Assembly (NCBI GenBank): GCA_018267705.1
Contig: JAFDXX010000004.1
Coordinates: 62,001 to 126,000, forward strand
DNA length: 64,000 nt
Direction: 5' to 3'
DNA from: Bacteroidota bacterium
GTDB taxonomy: Bacteria; Bacteroidota; Bacteroidia; Chitinophagales; Chitinophagaceae
Shown here piece by piece: positions 63,308 to 64,000 of this stretch. How positions within the stretch are numbered: the stretch's first letter is position 1; the number at the start of each line of letters is the position of its first letter. Under the pieces are notes generated by a model that searched no databases, had not been told where the DNA came from, and saw only the letters and a program-made list of their open reading frames with translations. Position numbers and translations under genes: made by a program.

Positions 63308-64000
63308 TTATATTTCAATTAAATTGGTTGTAGTTATTATATGCTTCAATGCATCTAATAATTTGTCTAAATCTTTTTGTGAATTGAATGCTTGTATAGA
63401 AAAGCGAATAAATACTTTATCATCGTGTCTCATAACCGGTATTTCAATTTTGTATTTATTGTACAGCAACGCTTTTAATTTCTCGGGTTCTTTTGTTTTA
63501 ATATTAGTGCTATATAGTTGTACTAAAAAATCATTTGTAATAGGGCAGAGTGGTTGTGTATTCAACAAATTACATATTGTTGCAGCGTTTTGTAAAACCA
63601 ATTCTCGGCATTGTGCAGATACATTACTCCAATTATGTTGTTGCATAAATTCGATGGCTGTTGGTGTGGTAAGAAATGCCGAAAAATCTCTTGTGCCTTG
63701 TGTTTGATGCCAATCTAAAAAAATGGAGTGTGAAGGAAATGTAGCTTTGTAGCCCCAACTTATAATTAAAGGAGGGAATAACAATTGCAATTCTTTTTTA
63801 ATATATAAAAATGAATTTCCTTTAGCAGTCATCATCCATTTATGGCAAGCACCAATATAAATATCTGCTTGTAATGTTTGTAAGTTTAATGGTATCTGTC
63901 CCGGTGCATGAGCACCATCAACAAACGTGATTAAACCATATTCTTTGGCTTTAGCACAAATTTCTTCAACCGGAAAACGTAATCCTGTGCTGCTGGTAAT
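63308..64000 (-). CDS. class V PLP aminotransferase, isopenicillin-N-epimerase-like (5' end outside window)
   Basis: The frame stays open to the right edge, so an internal Met at 63835 is not the start; about 230 C-terminal residues are visible. Just inside the edge are FVDGAHAPGQIPLNL (the PLP-binding Asp and adjacent His) and IGACHKWMMTAKGNSFLY, whose Lys in CHKW is the Schiff-base lysine. The remainder matches the small domain of the isopenicillin-N-epimerase/cysteine-desulfurase-like group. It is a distant relative of the Tat-type enzyme at 16596. Whether this one has a signal peptide cannot be seen. The DUF2461 gene follows by 17 bp. Confidence 0.85.
   Translation of the reverse strand: MTSSTGLRFPVEEICAKAKEYGLITFVDGAHAPGQIPLNLQTLQADIYIGACHKWMMTAKGNSFLYIKKELQLLFPPLIISWGYKATFPSHSIFLDWHQTQGTRDFSAFLTTPTAIEFMQQHNWSNVSAQCRELVLQNAATICNLLNTQPLCPITNDFLVQLYSTNIKTKEPEKLKALLYNKYKIEIPVMRHDDKVFIRFSIQAFNSQKDLDKLLDALKHIITTTNLIEI

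Noticed and set aside
1..64000. tRNA, rRNA, CRISPR arrays, insertion sequences, prophage or attachment sites
   Set aside because: Gaps were read for cloverleaf-like, repeat-spacer and terminal-inverted-repeat patterns; nothing convincing was found, and no transposase, integrase or Cas-like protein is encoded.

Overview
This is an AT-rich stretch (roughly one third G+C by eye) of a Bacteroidota chromosome, most like the Chitinophagaceae/Sphingobacteriia side of the phylum. The taxonomic pointers are a MurF-Alr fusion, GldF/GldG, a PorT-type outer-membrane protein next to ubiE, an Oar-like TonB-dependent receptor, a bacterial SUI1/eIF1-like protein, DUF4783 and DUF5723 proteins, and promoter-like elements of the Bacteroidota TTG...TAnnTTTG type. 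Genes are densely packed and mostly housekeeping. I see no rRNA, tRNA, CRISPR array, insertion sequence, prophage or plasmid feature.

Layout. 1-1772: end of an arginine-biosynthesis run (M20/ArgE-type deacylase, argH). 1799-7319 (minus): nagA plus three secreted hydrolases (M19 dipeptidase, S12 serine hydrolase, N-acyl-D-amino-acid deacylase), suggesting use of cell-wall or D-amino-acid peptides. 7320-7696: the only long gap; it holds a 35-codon ORF followed by a plus-strand terminator. 7697-16520: prfA, a lipoprotein, an LptC-like lipoprotein, a large TonB-dependent receptor, a DUF47/PiT phosphate-uptake pair, galE and a small cysteine-containing membrane protein. 16596-19195: Tat-type class V aminotransferase and serS.

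19266-28313 is the most distinctive part: a divergent nine-gene cluster. One arm (minus) has an MFS permease, two Tat-type TIM-barrel isomerases, a GMC flavoprotein and its gluconate-2-dehydrogenase-subunit-3-like partner. The other arm (plus) has a Gfo/Idh/MocA oxidoreductase, a third TIM-barrel protein, a lipoprotein cytochrome c and a DUF1080 (3-keto-disaccharide hydrolase family) protein. The flavoprotein has a C-x5-C-x3-C motif like the 3Fe-4S site of FAD-glucose dehydrogenases, and its partner carries a Tat/lipoprotein signal. I infer an exported sugar or glycoside dehydrogenase delivering electrons to the cytochrome, with 3-keto-glycoside cleavage and isomerisation nearby.

28343-35839 is a minus-strand run: nadC, SUI1-like, YjbR-like, gldF, gldG, terC and murF-alr. 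35916-42077 holds a DUF4783 protein, gpmI, a haem-binding protein, DUF2200, engB, a short MutS-like ATPase and pyrC. 42116-46595 holds a Wzi/RemB-like outer-membrane protein, porT, ubiE/menG, ruvB and a 62-residue membrane protein. 46770-49976 is a tricorn-like S41 protease. 50114-56174 is the rod-shape cluster mreB-mreC-mreD-mrdA-rodA (minus). 56376-64000 carries a CoA-binding protein, a zinc metalloprotease, an unrecognised lipoprotein paired with a DUF5723 protein, DUF2461, and a class V aminotransferase cut by the window end.

Start sites were trimmed from the longest reading frame for seven genes (TonB receptor, 75-residue protein, serS, MFS permease, terC, DUF4783, the 59480 lipoprotein) using signal peptides, family N-termini, overlaps or promoter-like elements. 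lptC-like and murF-alr appear to start with TTG, and mreC and the DUF1080 gene with GTG.
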